Counted from the first letter of the stretch, positions 1 through 12,264 are shown. The stretch is 64,000 nucleotides of DNA from Cladopsammia gracilis (GCA_022457155.1 JAJGOT010000169.1:542501-606500), one strand, 5' to 3'. Notes: generated by a model from the sequence alone, not told the origin. Program-made: numbers and translations.

Positions 1-349
1 ATGAAAACACCACCATCTTGGAAAACTTGGTAACCAGGTTTTGGTTTTTGGTTTGCCAGGTCACTAAGCTAAAGTAATCGTTCGATGAAAATGAAAGTTT
101 AGCACCGTAAACAGAAGCGAAGCTCTAAGAAAAATGGCTGCTCCACAGATCAAAAGACACAATAGAAATCATCTCTAGTAGGTTTTAGTTTAAACCATTT
201 AACATTTATTTCTTCATACTTTTTTGTTGACAAAGACTGTGCCGAAAACTGACGAAATTCGAGCACAATTAGAACTGGTTTCGAAAACTCGGTTTTCCTA
301 ATGCACTTCAGGCAATTGTTATGCTAATTTCTTGGATTGCTTGGTCAGG
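1..349. other. No gene seen
   Basis: AT-rich sequence. All six frames are interrupted. I see nothing beyond short A and T runs. Confidence 0.4.
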
Positions 350-442
350 TATTTGTGTATGACTCGTGTATAAGTCGAGGGCGATTTTTTTGGGCTGAAT
401 TTTGGTAATAAAAGGTCGACTTATACACGAGTAAATACGGTA
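350..442. repeat. Fold-back MITE, TACCGTATTT family
   Basis: The arms around GACTCGTGTATAAGTCGA (from 361) and TCGACTTATACACGAGT (from 416) are inverted copies, and the right end runs into AAATACGGTA. The mirror of that end, TACCGTATTTACTCG, resembles the ends of the element at 26881-27127, so the two probably share a family. There is no coding capacity. The outer limits are approximate because the left terminus is diverged. Confidence 0.55.
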
Positions 443-780
443 GGTTTTTTTTTAAAAACAAGAAGCTGTACACAGCTTGAACTCGTGGCGCATTTAACTC
501 ATTGCAGCATTGATTCCCAAGTGATTTGAGTGCTTTTACAGAGAAACATAAGCTTAAAATTATATCTAATCAAAGGCTCCAAGGAGCTAACCCGAGAGGA
601 AGAAATGCTAACGCGTAACGCGTAACGCAATATTGCCGTAAGCTTTAATACGTTTTCATACTGACACAGTTCGATATATATATTTTTTTAAATTAAACGT
701 AAGGATTTTTGACGAACGAAAAAAAAAAGGACATCACTTTCATAATGTCCAGTTCGAAAAAAGAAAAAAAAAAGAAAAAA
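443..780. other. No gene; simple A-rich tracts
   Basis: Contains a short tandem of CGTAACG near 612 and long A/G-rich tracts from 718 to 780. On the minus strand those tracts are the T-rich tail of the SINE-like unit that follows. Confidence 0.4.
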
Positions 781-860
781 AAGAGGACTTGATGGAGATT
801 CGAACTCGGGCCGTCCGGGACTAAGCCACAAACTCAACCACTGCGCTGTCCAAGAGCACA
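781..860 (-). mobile_element. tRNA-derived SINE head
   Basis: Read on the minus strand this has a Pol III type 2 promoter layout. An A-box-like GCGCAGTGGTTGAG lies near 835-848 and a B-box-like GAGTTCGAATCTCC near 793-806. A long T-rich run follows, suited to Pol III termination. The T-arm has only about three pairable positions and no acceptor stem closes, so a working tRNA gene is unlikely. A tRNA-derived SINE head or tRNA relic fits best. Confidence 0.5.
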
Positions 861-2051
861 TACTACCTACGAACTAAATTTTATTATTTTAAGCTAGATA
901 CGCATCAGAACGCGTGCTTAGGTTGCAAAATCCTTTTAGATTGATTTTAATGTTGCACTAAAAACTCCAAATGCGAAACATCTGTAAGCTTATTGTTGTC
1001 TATATTCGTTCACATCAAATTAATTATTGTTATCGTTGGATTCACGTTGAATTCCTGTTACGAAACGTGTTCGTAACAAAGCATTTGCTCACTAAGTTTA
1101 CAGCTGATGGAAGGAGCGAGTGAGTGAGTGAGTGAGAGAGAATGAATTTTATTTAAACACCCTTGCCGATAACCTGTTCATCATGCTTTCACGTATACAC
1201 GGGTTTAAAAGTAAGACTACACTGCATTCACTAGATTCAGTAGCTGACACTTAAGCTCGACCCGGAGCTCGATCGCTAAGCAAATGGCAAGTTTAATATA
1301 TAAAACACAGAACTTGCCAGAGCAAAAATCCCACAGGAATAAGCGGCGAACACAATATCAAATGGTCCTATCCATCCATGAACGCCTTGAATTGTCTTGA
1401 AAGTGTGCAGTTGTACGCAGTAGTTCTTTATCTTGCTTCTCGAGTACACAAACGGAGAGATTTTACGGTATGTATTTCATGGCCGAAAGCCATATAGTCG
1501 TCTATATAGACTTAAATATGCGTGCATAAATTTGCATGCGCTAATGTGACACGAAAAAAAAACAAGAAAAGTCAACGCCGGATTTATAACTCGTGTGCTT
1601 CGCCACGAGTAAAAAGAAACTTTTTTCCCCTTTTTTTCTCATGACCGCAAAGGATGGTGGTTGGCGATGGGCTTCCAAAGACTTTTGTTAGAAAAATAAA
1701 ATTTATCAAGCTGATCGACCATTTGCGAAATTAAACAAGGAATTCTAATTCAGACAATAAATTTTCCTTGAACTGCATAGCATTTAATGATGTTCAAATG
1801 TTACAAATGTAAAGAAAAAAACATACTTGTTTCTTTGTCAAAACTTTGTTTTTGTCTTTGTTCTTTTTCCTGTGATAGCAATGAAAATTAATTAATGGCA
1901 TGTATACCACAGACACAAATTGGTACTACCGAATTCAGTTTTGTGAATTAGGTAGTATTTCGATCAATGACTGGTGAAACAATATATGTATATGTACATC
2001 ATTTAACGGTGTTGTTTAATTCGTCAGCGAAGTATTTATGGTTATTAAATA
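861..2051. other. Intergenic, no gene seen
   Basis: No reading frame of note. A short GTGA microsatellite lies at about 1117-1141. The rest is AT-rich sequence without clear inverted repeats. Confidence 0.4.
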
Positions 2052-2081
2052 GTGTTTATAAATATATTGCTTATTGATTTA

Positions 2082-4170
2082 CTATTCGCCACTCCATACC
2101 TTACCTTCCTTCTTCGTGCTCGGTTGCGCGTAATGCTGCACAGCACTTTTTCCACTTATCTCTGTCCTTGGCCAGGGTTCGTACTTCCTCCCAAGACTTC
2201 CAGCCTTCCGTTGCTCTCTCTCAGTTCGGCGCCAGGTTGTTTTTGGGCGACCGACCTTCCTTTGGCCCATAGGTGTCCAGGAAAGCGCCGTGGCGCAGTG
2301 ATGTTCTCTGGGCATTCTAAGAACATGCCCCAAAACCTCCATCTCCTTTTCCTAACTTCCATGCTCATCCTCATACACCCTGTTCTTTCATTAAGCTCGT
2401 CGATAGATACTATATATGGCCAGAATATGCCCAAGCTTCTTTTAAGGCACTGGTACTGGAAGGAATCAAGTTTTCTGTTGTCTTGGACATTGGTCTTCCA
2501 TGTCTCACTTCCATATAGCAGGACTGGTTTGACTAGGGTGTTAAATAGCCTGACTTTGGTTCTCCTGTTGTACTGTTTCGAGCTCCATATTCTCCTAAGC
2601 TTTCTAAACGCTGCTTTGGCCTTACTCAACCTACTATCCATATCTTTATCACAACCTCCCTCTGTGCTTACAACTGCTCCTAAATAGGTAAATCCTTGGT
2701 TTCTTTGATGATGTCGCCATTCTGGAACTTGATTGACTCTGTGTTCTTACAGTTTAGTCTCATGACTTGGGTTTTGGTCTTGCTGATATTTAAACCTATT
2801 CCCTGGGCAGATTCAGTGAGCTTCTCAGTCTTCTTTTGCATCTGATGTTGGGTGGTGGATATTAGTGCAATGTCGTCGGCGAAGTCGAGGTCTTCTAGTT
2901 GGCTCATGAACTTCCATCTTATTCCGGTGTTGGCATTCTTGGTTGTCTCGCACATTATCCAGTCAATGGCTAGGAGAAACAGGAACCCAGACATCACACA
3001 ACCTTGTTTTACGCCTGTCTCTACTTTAAGCCACTCAGATGTGTGACCTCCATCGAGAACTGCACACTCGCTATCTTGATATAAAAGTTTGACTATCCCT
3101 ATGATCTTTCTTGGTATGCCATATGCCTTCATGATGTCCCAGAGGCTACGTCGGTGTAGCGAGTCAAATGCTTTCTTAAAATCAATAAAGTTGATAATTA
3201 GGGAGGCCTGCCACTCATATGACTGTTCGATAATGTTGTGCAAGATGAATATTTGCTCTGTGGTGTTTCTTCCTTGTCGGAATCCTGCTTGCTCTGATCT
3301 TAATCTCTTATCAACTCCGCTCTTCAATCGTTCAATGAGGATCTTACCCAATACTTTACTAGCTATAACAAGAAGCGTTATACCTCGCCAGTTTGTACAC
3401 TCTCTCAGATTACCCTTCTTTGGTAGTTTGATAATAAGCCCTTTCAACCATTCCCGTGGTATCACTTTGTTTTCCCAGATGATCTGCATGACCTCATGGA
3501 GTTTCTGTGTAGATGTCTCAATGTCTGTTTTCAATAACTCCGTGGTGATGTTGTCAATGCCAGCTGCTTTTCCATTCTTCAAGGAGCTTATTGCCCTCTT
3601 AACTTCTTCTTTGCTGATTGGTCCGGTGCTTATCTCCTCTATCTCAGGAACTCCGTTCTCGGTTATCACGATTGGATTCACTGGTGGTGGTCTATTAAGG
3701 ATCTCTTCAAAATGTTCTTTCCATCTAGCAAGCCTGTTGGAATCATCAGTGATGGTTTTTCCTTCTTTGTCCTTGACAGCGTTGTTCTTGTGGGGTCTCT
3801 CGTTGCAAATGGTCTTTGCTATCTCGTATAAGGTCTTCATATTTCCCATATCTGCTGCATTCTGTGCATCATCCATCAGGCTGTTGAGCCACTCTCTTTT
3901 GTCAGATCTTTAACTCTTCTTCGCTTCCTTGTCTTTTATCCGGTATTTTGCACGCAGTTGCTGCTGAATTCTCTCAGACTTAGCATTTTCTGCTTTACTC
4001 TTTAACTGCTTCCTCTCTTCGATTTTTGTCCAAGACTCGGGGCTGATCCATGGTTTGCTATTTTTCCTTTTTCTACCCAGTACTTTCTCCGCAGTGTTAT
4101 TATAGGCATCATTAAATTGGGTCCACTTGCTATTGATGTCGTGGTCATCATCTGTTTCTTCCAGAATGGC
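2082..4170 (-). pseudogene. LINE reverse transcriptase and C-terminus
   Basis: The longest piece runs 3876-2680 and shows reverse transcriptase blocks in order: NWRGITLL, the AGFRQGRNT block, IDFKKAFDS, VKQGCVMSGFLF and the catalytic FADD. Further pieces (2641-2156, then 2342-2082 in another frame) carry the C-terminal region of these elements, including GRPKTTWRR. Upstream coding from about 4170 is interrupted by a stop in KKS*RSDKRE near 3910. At least three disruptions separate the pieces, so this is a relic. Confidence 0.8.
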
Positions 4171-4173
4171 AAA

Positions 4174-5097
4174 TCAATTACGGAGTTCTAGGATAAACCC
4201 TCTTCTAACCATTCCATATTTAAGCTTGCCATCGTCGTATCTGATACGCGAGCTGGTTGACTTAATGATCTTTTTCAGTTTGACTCGTATACGGGATCGA
4301 ACTAAGTGGTGGTCAGAAGCAACATCTGCTCCTCGCATTACTCTTGTGTCGTGGATGGATCTTCTGAACTGTTGATTAATTAGGGTGTGGTCTATCTGGT
4401 TGTGTGTTTTACCATCGGGGGATGTCCAGGTGTTCGTATGAACATCCTTGTGGGGAAAAATAGTACCAGTGATTACTAAGTTGTTCATCTCGCAGAAATT
4501 TATCAACCTTTCTCCATTGCTGTTCATTGTTCCAGATCCATGTCTACCCATAACCCTTTCTTTATTATGATTGGACGAACCGACTTTAGCGTTCATGTCT
4601 CCAGTTATTAAGAGGAGGTCATGTTTATTCACTTTCTCCACAACATTCTGTAGCTGCTCGTAAAACAACTCCTTATCTTCATCTTCTGCATCCAGTGTGG
4701 GGGCATAGGCATGAATAATGGTTAGCTTGATGTATTTGGAATAAAATCTGGCCATTATTATTTGATTGTTAATTGGGTGCCACCCCATTAAGGAGGACTC
4801 TGCTTGCTTTGACATCATTATTGCAACACCACTCCGATGAAGTCCATCTTCACGTCCAGAATAAATAACCGTTTCTCCAGATGTTAGCTTCAATTTTCCC
4901 GACTCTGTCCATCTACACTCGCTGATCCCTAAGATGTCAAGATTATAATTCTGCATTTCTTTCGCTATTTGAGCTGACTTTCCTATTGCATACATGGTTC
5001 TTACGTTCCAGTTACCTACGTTTATAAAACAGTTGGGCTTCAGAAGTGACTCCGTCGGTCGGTGGGCTTCCGTGTTGCTTTCACCCTCCGATGTCAT
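4174..5097 (-). pseudogene. LINE AP-like endonuclease domain
   Basis: A 307-codon frame with the AP/exonuclease-III-type landmarks of LINE endonucleases: GNWNVRTM at residues 28-35, the metal-binding glutamate in ISECRW (E60), GDMN at 166-169 and the terminal SDHH at 261-264. In live elements this domain nicks genomic DNA to prime reverse transcription. The frame stops just after SDHH, before the linker to the reverse transcriptase, where intact relatives read on. The catalytic residues survive but the element as a whole does not. Confidence 0.8.
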
Positions 5098-5560
5098 CCG
5101 GCTCTGGTAGTCTGAATGCTATATCACAATCCTGAGGTACCTGGCCAGTCTCTTCATTACTCCCATAAGATACTTGAAAAATACTTGCGGTTTCCGTAAT
5201 AGATATTTTTTACAGGGAAGGGTTATTGGCCCTTCGCCCAACCCCCAACCTGGAGGGCCAGGTGCTGCAGTTCGTCTGACCTTTCACCTGGAACCTTCCC
5301 AGCAAGGTTGAACCTACCAGGGACTGATGTCCCAGCTGGTATTGCATCCAGGATCACTAAGGTACGCAAACCTCCCCACCACGTTAAGGTGCAGCACTCA
5401 TTAGAACAAATATCCCCTGCTTGAGAAGTCATGTTATAAGTTCAGTTATGATTCAAGAGTTTGTAAGGAAAGCTTTCTCAATGTGTTGTCGTGAGGGCTT
5501 GAAGTCATTCTAGTTTTGAACAAACCACCAACCTCATTCCCAGGGTCGCTGCGGAAAGAA

Positions 5561-5822
5561 TGGAGAGAGAACCGTAACAAAGGCAAGTCCGAATGATTGC
5601 TGATTGAGTGATGTAAGTAACTAAACAGGGCTGGAAACGGGATTTTACCGAGCTCTCACAGGGTTTCTACAGGGTACACTTTTTTAAGGGTATGTAATCT
5701 AGTAACATTTTGTCGCTCTGTCCATGTTATTATCATGACAGTCCACTTGGCTTGGCTCCCAGAAGTGTGTGAGAAAATTATACTGCAACATAACATTGTT
5801 ATAAAATTGGATCGTAAAAACC
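5561..5822. other. Spacer, nothing recognised
   Basis: A short spacer between the LINE 5' region and the P2RX7-domain exon. No open frame or inverted repeat was seen. Confidence 0.3.
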
Positions 5823-6242
5823 TTACATGAGTTTATACTCATCTGCATAATAGAAGCCTGTAAAGACCATATCTTCCGGCCTTCCAGGCTCTTGAAAATG
5901 AGCTCTTATGCAATTCACTGCACAAGATGGTAAAGGGACTCGGATTTCTTTACCAAGAGACCCCCAACACCATCTAACCAATTGCCTGTAGGCTATGTGC
6001 CTACTTTTCTTGTGGTCAGCTCCCTCATATGCTGAGGAGCCGTACTGTTGCTTATGTTGTAGCCATGCAGCCTGCAATACCCAGTAATTGAGACAAACGG
6101 CCTGAAACACTGGGTGATCTACTATACAGTTTGGTGGCTCTTCATGGTTGTCAACATTAACTGCCTCTAAATTTTTTGTTGCACTGCATCTACCTCCTGG
6201 AAGCAGATGTTTTCTTCCCACCACATTTGCTGGCATAGACAC
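5823..6242 (-). CDS. P2RX7 C-terminal-domain-like exon
   Basis: The frame contains the hallmark run of the P2X7 receptor intracellular (ballast) domain family: HPVFQAVCLNYWVLQAAW, then AYRQLVRWCWGSLGK, then LPSCAVNCIRAHF. In the receptor this domain binds zinc and guanine nucleotide; in many invertebrates it occurs in stand-alone or transposon-linked proteins without the channel. An acceptor-like AG sits at 6243-6244 and the frame is open from there to the stop at 5823. The usual Cys-rich N-terminal part of the domain is not visible in this exon, and no channel segment was found nearby. It is either the last exon of a gene or an isolated copy. Confidence 0.6.
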   Translation of the reverse strand: MSMPANVVGRKHLLPGGRCSATKNLEAVNVDNHEEPPNCIVDHPVFQAVCLNYWVLQAAWLQHKQQYGSSAYEGADHKKSRHIAYRQLVRWCWGSLGKEIRVPLPSCAVNCIRAHFQEPGRPEDMVFTGFYYADEYKLM

Positions 6243-6244
6243 CT

Positions 6245-6824
6245 TACAAACAATAATAATGATAACTTTCGCATCAAAAACCAAAACTATGACAACTGAA
6301 AAAAAAATACTATAACTAAAACTGTTTAATTGGGTACTTTGTGCTGCATAAGTAGTCATTCAACAGCCTCATAAAAACATTTCTAAATATTAAATTTGTA
6401 GAGAATGTATTTTAGGCATGTCGAATCACTCACTCCTAGTGCAAAATGACATAACTCTAGTAGCATTCTAACACAATTCTAGTAGCATTATTTACAAACA
6501 AATTACTATTTCTCCCCATCCACATATATAACAGTTTCGCATGTGTAAATGTTAACGAACAGATAATTTGGGAAAGACTGTAATACTACTATTCAACATG
6601 ACGACGAGTCTAATAGCAGCCGAGCAACTAACCAAACAAACCCGAAACATACATATTACGCGTAGGTGTCGGTGGTTTACAGAACACCTTCTCTTACAAC
6701 TGAAGAAACCACGACTTCATATATTTTCATGAATGCATTTCAAAAATGGGGAGAATATGCAAATAGATATGTCAAGGAGATAATGTCTAACTCTAAAAGC
6801 ATGCACTTCTTGTGGGTCATGTAA
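6245..6824. other. AT-rich spacer
   Basis: No coding frame of note. The direct repeat TCTAGTAGCATT at about 6455-6490 is the only structure I noticed. This would be intron or upstream sequence if the P2RX7-like exon belongs to a gene. Confidence 0.3.
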
Positions 6825-7299
6825 GCGGCTGATTACATGGTGCATTTCTGCCCGGTCAACCGTGGTGAAATTTCGTTGTGATTACATGGCAAATTTCAGC
6901 CCGGGCGCCAAGTTTGAAATTGCGCAGGAAGATTGATAACGAGAATCAGAATGGTGTTGAAGATTCGACTGGTAAAATTAGGCGCACTGCTTCTTGCAAT
7001 TTAGCCTTTTTGTAGTGTTCAATTTGCATATTGTTGGAATGGTAGCCTGCTATAAGATGATGGAGCAGATAAGAAATTTGTCTTTTGCAGGATATATATC
7101 TGCCAGAAAAAGTTACCTGCACAGGAAACGAAGGCACCTACAAAGTCGTTGAGTTCGTTGGAAGGTCAGGTCTGTTTGGATCACAAATGGATGAGCAGAC
7201 CAATGGTAGTAAAGCATGATAGGGGCAGATACTCCAGATTGGTGCTGGAAGAAAAATTTTCGTATGTCAAAGCAATGTTTCTATGAACTGGCTGACAAG

Positions 7300-7835
7300 C
7301 TGCATCCTATCATTACTCGAAATCCAGACTCCCCAATTGTAGGGCCCTGAGCACGGAGAAACGACTAGCAATAACTCTATTACCTTAAAGACACGGGTTC
7401 TTTGTGGATGACAGCCAATGCCTTTGGGATTCATCAGTGCACTGCATCCAAGCACATACATTCAAGCACATACATTCAGTGTGTGAGGCGATCAATGCGA
7501 AACTGGGACCGAAGCACTTAATTTACCGAGGGACAATGAAGAAATGCAATGTAAAGTTTCAGAATTTGACTGGACTGGATCAGTACATGATGCCAAAGTG
7601 TTTGCAAATTCCAGCATCTTTACAAAATAAACGCTGGACAACTTCCCAAAACGTTAATTACACTTCTACCTCGCTATGAGGCTGTTCCAAATTATTTAAT
7701 AGGAAGAAGGAGTACCAGACATGTGCCACAAATGAGGTTGTTTTTAATAACATGCTTCGCTCAGCACGAAATCAAGTCGAATGTGCATTTGGCAGACAAA
7801 CTTTGATGGGGATTTTTAACATGCAAGGTTGACCT
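7300..7835 (+). pseudogene. Harbinger (HARBI1-like) transposase relic
   Basis: Pieces in shifted frames follow the HARBI1 order. LSTEKRLAITLLYLKDTG and TANAFGIH (helix-turn-helix region) come first, then GPKHLIYRG. After several frame changes come DAKVFANSSI (catalytic DDE core), LPRYEAVPNYLIG and finally NNMLRSARNQVECAFGR. The last phrase is the conserved C-terminal signature carrying the catalytic glutamate. Multiple stops make it inactive. The nuclease normally acts with a Myb/SANT-like partner, whose relic may be the converging frame at 8171-8320. Confidence 0.75.
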
Positions 7836-8170
7836 GAAGTTTGAAGTTTGAAATGATTCTAACGGTGGCTTTGTCCTCCACAATTACTGTGAAAGTAAAG
7901 GTAACTGCCTCGATGAAGAAGTTCGAGCTCAAATACTCCGACACCACACTGAGGAGGAAAAGCTTCCAAACGTACCAGACCAAGTTTACCCATGCCTGAC
8001 AAATGAGGGAGAATATGTGCATCAGTTTTAACAAAATACATTAGCAATAATTTAGATTATTTAATTAATAGTAACACAATAAACAACCATTGTAACTCAA
8101 TAAAGCAACAGTTCTTTTCATGGAATGAAAATGTGTATTGTTGCTGTTGTTGTTCATCCTAGTTGAGCTG

Positions 8171-8320
8171 TTTTCATCTCAGTAGGCCTGCTCTTGGTAT
8201 GGTGTAAGCTGGGTGTAACCTGTGGGATGTATGGGCCCAGGCATCCTAGCTTGATCTGACATATCAGCAGGCGGGTAAGGGAAATACTGGTATGGTGGAC
8301 GACCAGGGTTGTTTCTTTGA
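8171..8320 (-). pseudogene. 3' end of Harbinger accessory gene
   Basis: A proline- and tyrosine-rich minus-strand tail (RPPYQYFPYPPADMSDQ, then GYTQLTPYQEQAY and a stop) lies inside the transposon, convergent with the transposase. Harbinger elements carry a second, DNA-binding protein gene, and this could be its C-terminus. The upstream part is deleted. The assignment rests on position and low-complexity composition only. Confidence 0.4.
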
Positions 8321-8727
8321 ACACAATAATCACTGCGCATGCCCAAATTCACTTTTCAGCCCGGGCTGAAATTCTGATGCGATTACATGGTGAATTTAAA
8401 TTCGAATGAAAATTCCAGCCCTGTTTCTGAAACCGGGCTGAAACTTTTTTCATGTAATCGCTAACTTCATTTTAAGAGGCTTTATTTTGGAAGCCAGGCT
8501 GAAATCTCAGTCCAGGCTAAAATTCGCCATGTAATTGGCCCCATAAACTAGTCTGTTTACAAAATCGTTCCATAATTTTAGGGCACAAGCACTCACAATG
8601 AAGAAATCATGCCTTCCAAACTCAGGATAATGCAATACAAGGACGTCCTTTTAACTATTTACAGTAAATGAAAGTCCTTTACTTATTGTACTTTGAGTCG
8701 GGTTAGAGCAGAACACACACATCATTC

Positions 8728-9119
8728 ATGAGTCATTAATTACATCTGGTTGCTAACTCCCATTAAAAAGTGGCAAATGAAATGGAAAACGATTCCATTT
8801 GTAATGATACATTCTCATACAATGAAGGACAAAAGTTGTTGGGACAAATGTTACAAAATCCTTATATTAACTACTGAATAAATTTAGTGTGATTGGCAAC
8901 CAAAGCCGTGTTTCTTACCAACCACCCCCCCCCCCCCGCCCCCACTCCCGAGACAATGTTGAAATCCACAAATAATTTTTAGTACATGGACTCAACATTG
9001 TAAGTGGGGTAGGGGTCAGGAAACGGACACGTACTGTTTGCGCGTACCGTGTTTCTGTCGTGTGCGTAGGGAAACATCGTAAATGCAAATTCGTCCCAAC
9101 CTTTTTGTCCTTGATTGTA
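8728..9119. repeat. MITE copy 1 (GGACAAAAG ends)
   Basis: A 298-bp core at 8820-9117 has inverted ends CAATGAAGGACAAAAG and CTTTTTGTCCTTGATTG and is flanked by TA. About 90 bp to its left also match the second copy at 36035-36428 in the same orientation. A poly-C run (about 8924-8938) sits inside. No coding capacity. TA duplications suggest a Tc1/mariner-type mover. Confidence 0.65.
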
Positions 9120-12100
9120 GTATGACTGAAGTTGCTGAAATTTTGAAAGGAGAAAAGGAGCCAATGTAAACAATTTTCATGAAGAAAGGCAGACTGTTCT
9201 GCTGATCGAGGCGGCATCGCGTAATAGCTCAAAATAGTTTCATTACCGAGGCTCTGTCGTTTGCAAAATAGAGGAAGAATTTATCACGTTTAGGCTGCAG
9301 AAGGTCTTTAAACACTGATTTTTGAGAAATTTATTTATCTCGTAAGTTTAGAAACTTAGCCAGGGAGTTGATAAGTTGAAAAGTTAACATGAAAAGTTGG
9401 CAGAACTTAGTCTTTATACATATGCCTTGCGTGTTCACGTTTACAAAATAACCAGTGTCTTGAACGACTGTTGTGCAATGTGCACAATGCATGTGCAATA
9501 ACAATACAAGGCACTGTCCTTAAAAATCGCACATTCGATGAAACAGTCTAAAACTTGCAAAATTACTAGCTAATTCTTTGTTCTCTTGGTGTATTTCAAA
9601 ATTATTTCTCAACTTTTAAAACAAGCAGAGTTAAAAAATTTTCTGTATCCTTTAAAACATGCCGCCATTGTTTATGCTAATATAGCCTTCAGTAAACTGG
9701 GTTTTCCTGGAAAGTGAGACTTAAGCTGAAATGCAACCCATCACTAACCTTTAGTGCTATGTATCAAAATAAAAGTTGTGGGCACTCATTATTTTGAAGT
9801 GCAGAAAAAGATGTTACAAATTCAATGCTTCGTGTGGAAATCAAGAAATTGACTGTTTAACTGAACTGCATTTTAAATTCCATTCATTAATTGATCTTGT
9901 CATTGGAATTCTAATTAATTACTCAGGTGCAAAGTGTAAGACTTATAAAATGGGTTCCGTTTCTTCATGTTTTTCTTTTGGTGTCACATTGGTGCATCCA
10001 AATTTATGCACGCATATATTATTACTAACCTGGTTGTCAGGTCACATAAAAATTCTAAAAAAATTGCTGCTCCACTCAGCATGTGCGTGGTTTTCAAAAC
10101 CATAGTTTTGTCTTGTCGGAGTAATAACACATTCAAAATACTCAAAATAGAAAGAGGAAGCTTTAAAGAATACTCAGTGGAGAAAAAGGAGAATAGTAAG
10201 CAACAAAAAGTTTTATCAGTGTGGGGTGATCAGAAGAATCAGAAGAAGTGGAGTTTTCAATAATTTTCAAGCAGGCGAGGGACTTTACCATAAAAGAAAT
10301 TTCATTTTTCGGTGAGAATTTATGTTGATATCAATTTGTGATTGAGTTTTTCTTTGTGTTGTCCTTAGTTTTGGAGAAATGTTCCATGATCTTATGTAAA
10401 CAAACAAGACTTGAATTTTATGCTTCTATTAAACTTCAGATGCATTGCCTTACGCAAAGATGTCTTATCTTTGATTTCCAAATCAGTTTCATGGGCAATT
10501 TTCAATACACAGCTGGTGTATTTTATTCGGAGTATTATACTTGTTATTCTAGACCGAGGAAAGGTAGCTTTTGTGAACTTTTGTGCTTTCTAAACACAGA
10601 GTCAACGGACTGTTGTGTAATATAGTTTTTGAGAACTGCTAAAATTGAAAAATAGCCCCATCATTTACTGATTTTACTGCTTTTAAAAGTAGTCTTTTCA
10701 AATGTAACAGAAAGCAGTCACGGTTTGGGAAAAGTTAGACGCAAACTTGTTCAAAATTTTTTTTTTCATCAAGCCGATATTCACGGTAAAGGCACGCTAG
10801 CAAATATAATTGAATTAAATAGCGGTCTCTGAAATGTTTGCTTTCAAGATTTTTTGATTTGCAAAAACATGCGAATCATCATTAGGGATAAGAATGGCAT
10901 TCTGCACACAAAGGAAAACTCAGAAATTTTAGAAAACACTAGATATAATAAAGCAGGTTGCTGAATTTAATATAAACATATCGTACTTCTGAATTGATAT
11001 CAGCCACCCTTCAGTGTACTGACGCCAAATCCATCAAGAAAGCCAAATGCTCACAAGCTCTCTGGTTTCTTTTAGGCTTCGGATCTCGCGGGTCCTCGCG
11101 ACTCTAGTTTGTTTCGATTTATTGCTATTATATTTTATATATTACATATTCTGCTTTTCTTTTTTCAGTGTATAATGTTGTTGTTGTGAATAAGTATACT
11201 CATTTAGATTCAATAAGGGTCGTGAAATAAGCATATTTGAATCTCACCAGGGAAACCACAAGAATTGTGTTAGGGGTTCTAGGCCCAAGGAAGTATCTGA
11301 TAGAAGGAAGGGAAGATTACAAAGGAGAAGATACCGATGAAAGGTAAGATAAAATGTAACTTCTACACACAGCAGGATCTCGAAAGTAAAACATGACACG
11401 TGTCAAGAAATTTAATTAGCATATGCAATCAACCCCACCATTAACTATTAATATATATTTTTATGGTCTTCTTGATATTTCATTGAAAACCAGTCGTACA
11501 CATGTCAAGTAAGCAAAAACCCCGCAATATCTTGACACTCTTGACACTCTTGAAGGGATGCTTGGCGAGGTACGTGGAATGTACGAGTACCGCCACTGAC
11601 ATTCTTTTTCTGCTGGACAAAACCACGCCCAGTAGTCCAGTAGCTGGGACCAGAAAATAGGACTTTTGTTCAACCCGCGAGTCAGAAAAGGTTTGACATC
11701 GGATTTTAGTACAGCAAGACCTCGTGATTATTGCTAAGTAGTTTGTAGAGTTGAAATGTGGTATAGGTTTCGTGTTAAGAGGATGTTTTCTCTAGCAACC
11801 CAGCTCTCAGCATGGAAACGAGGCTGGATAGTTAATCAACATTTTCATTTTCATTTATTGGTAAACGGTGGTGGAAACAGACAAATAAGCATACCCTGGA
11901 TTAAACAAAGTCGAGCTAGATGATATTAATGATGAAGGGTGTCACATGATTGATCACGTGACCAAAATATTGCACAGTAATGACAATATTTGTGTTTTCA
12001 ATGTCAGAGGTGTACCGGTAATTTTGTGTAATAATAGCAAAACACACTTCCATATTTAATAGTTGTTATACACATTACTACATTGAACGTGGTTAGGACA

Positions 12101-12264
12101 TTATGTAGGCTAAAATGTAGATAAACAGCATTCTTTTACTTTTTAGATCAAACGTTAAAACGAGGCTCATAACCTATATTTTCATTTCTTTCTCAATTTC
12201 TCATAAAGAAATGCCAGAAATGTCTAAAAACTCATGTTGTTAATGTAAGTGAAAATGACATGAG
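9120..12264. other. 3.1 kb without recognisable genes
   Basis: AT-rich sequence. Short frames (for example 9776-10105, 10338-10625 and 11461-11673) have no recognisable domains and compositions like non-coding DNA. The region is likely intergenic or intronic with diverged repeats. I see no strong inverted repeat or element boundary. Confidence 0.35.

Larger units (their letters stand above)
2052..5560 (-). mobile_element. Decayed APE-type LINE retrotransposon
   Basis: One minus-strand non-LTR element. Its order is a 5' region (about 5560-5100), an AP-like endonuclease (5097-4174), a linker, then reverse transcriptase and a C-terminal region down to 2082. The endonuclease resembles the proteins often mis-annotated as craniofacial development protein 2, typical of RTE-like and related clades. 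Stops and frameshifts occur in the linker (near 4174 and 3910) and near the 3' end (about 2340 and 2680), so the copy is dead. I could not define the target-site duplications, so the outer ends are approximate. Confidence 0.8.
6825..8543. mobile_element. Deleted PIF/Harbinger DNA transposon
   Basis: About 1.7 kb bounded by diverged inverted ends. The left has GATTACATGGTGCATTT and the right, read inverted, AATTACATGGCGAATTTT, with further inverted GCCCGGGCTGAAAT-like blocks inside each end. TAA flanks both sides (6822-6824 and 8544-8546), which matches the three-base TWA duplications of this superfamily. Inside are a plus-strand HARBI1-like transposase relic and, convergent to it, the 3' end of a second gene on the minus strand. 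The length is short for an autonomous copy. Confidence 0.7.

Noticed and set aside
781..860. A functional tRNA gene
   Set aside because: A- and B-box words are present, but the T-arm pairs only three bases and no acceptor stem can be formed.
2052..3913. Plus-strand open frames of 211 and 274 codons over the first LINE
   Set aside because: They lie antisense to the reverse transcriptase, which has all the expected motifs on the minus strand. They are shadows.
8915..9232. Minus-strand 105-codon frame
   Set aside because: It lies within the MITE and its poly-C run, with no domain signal.
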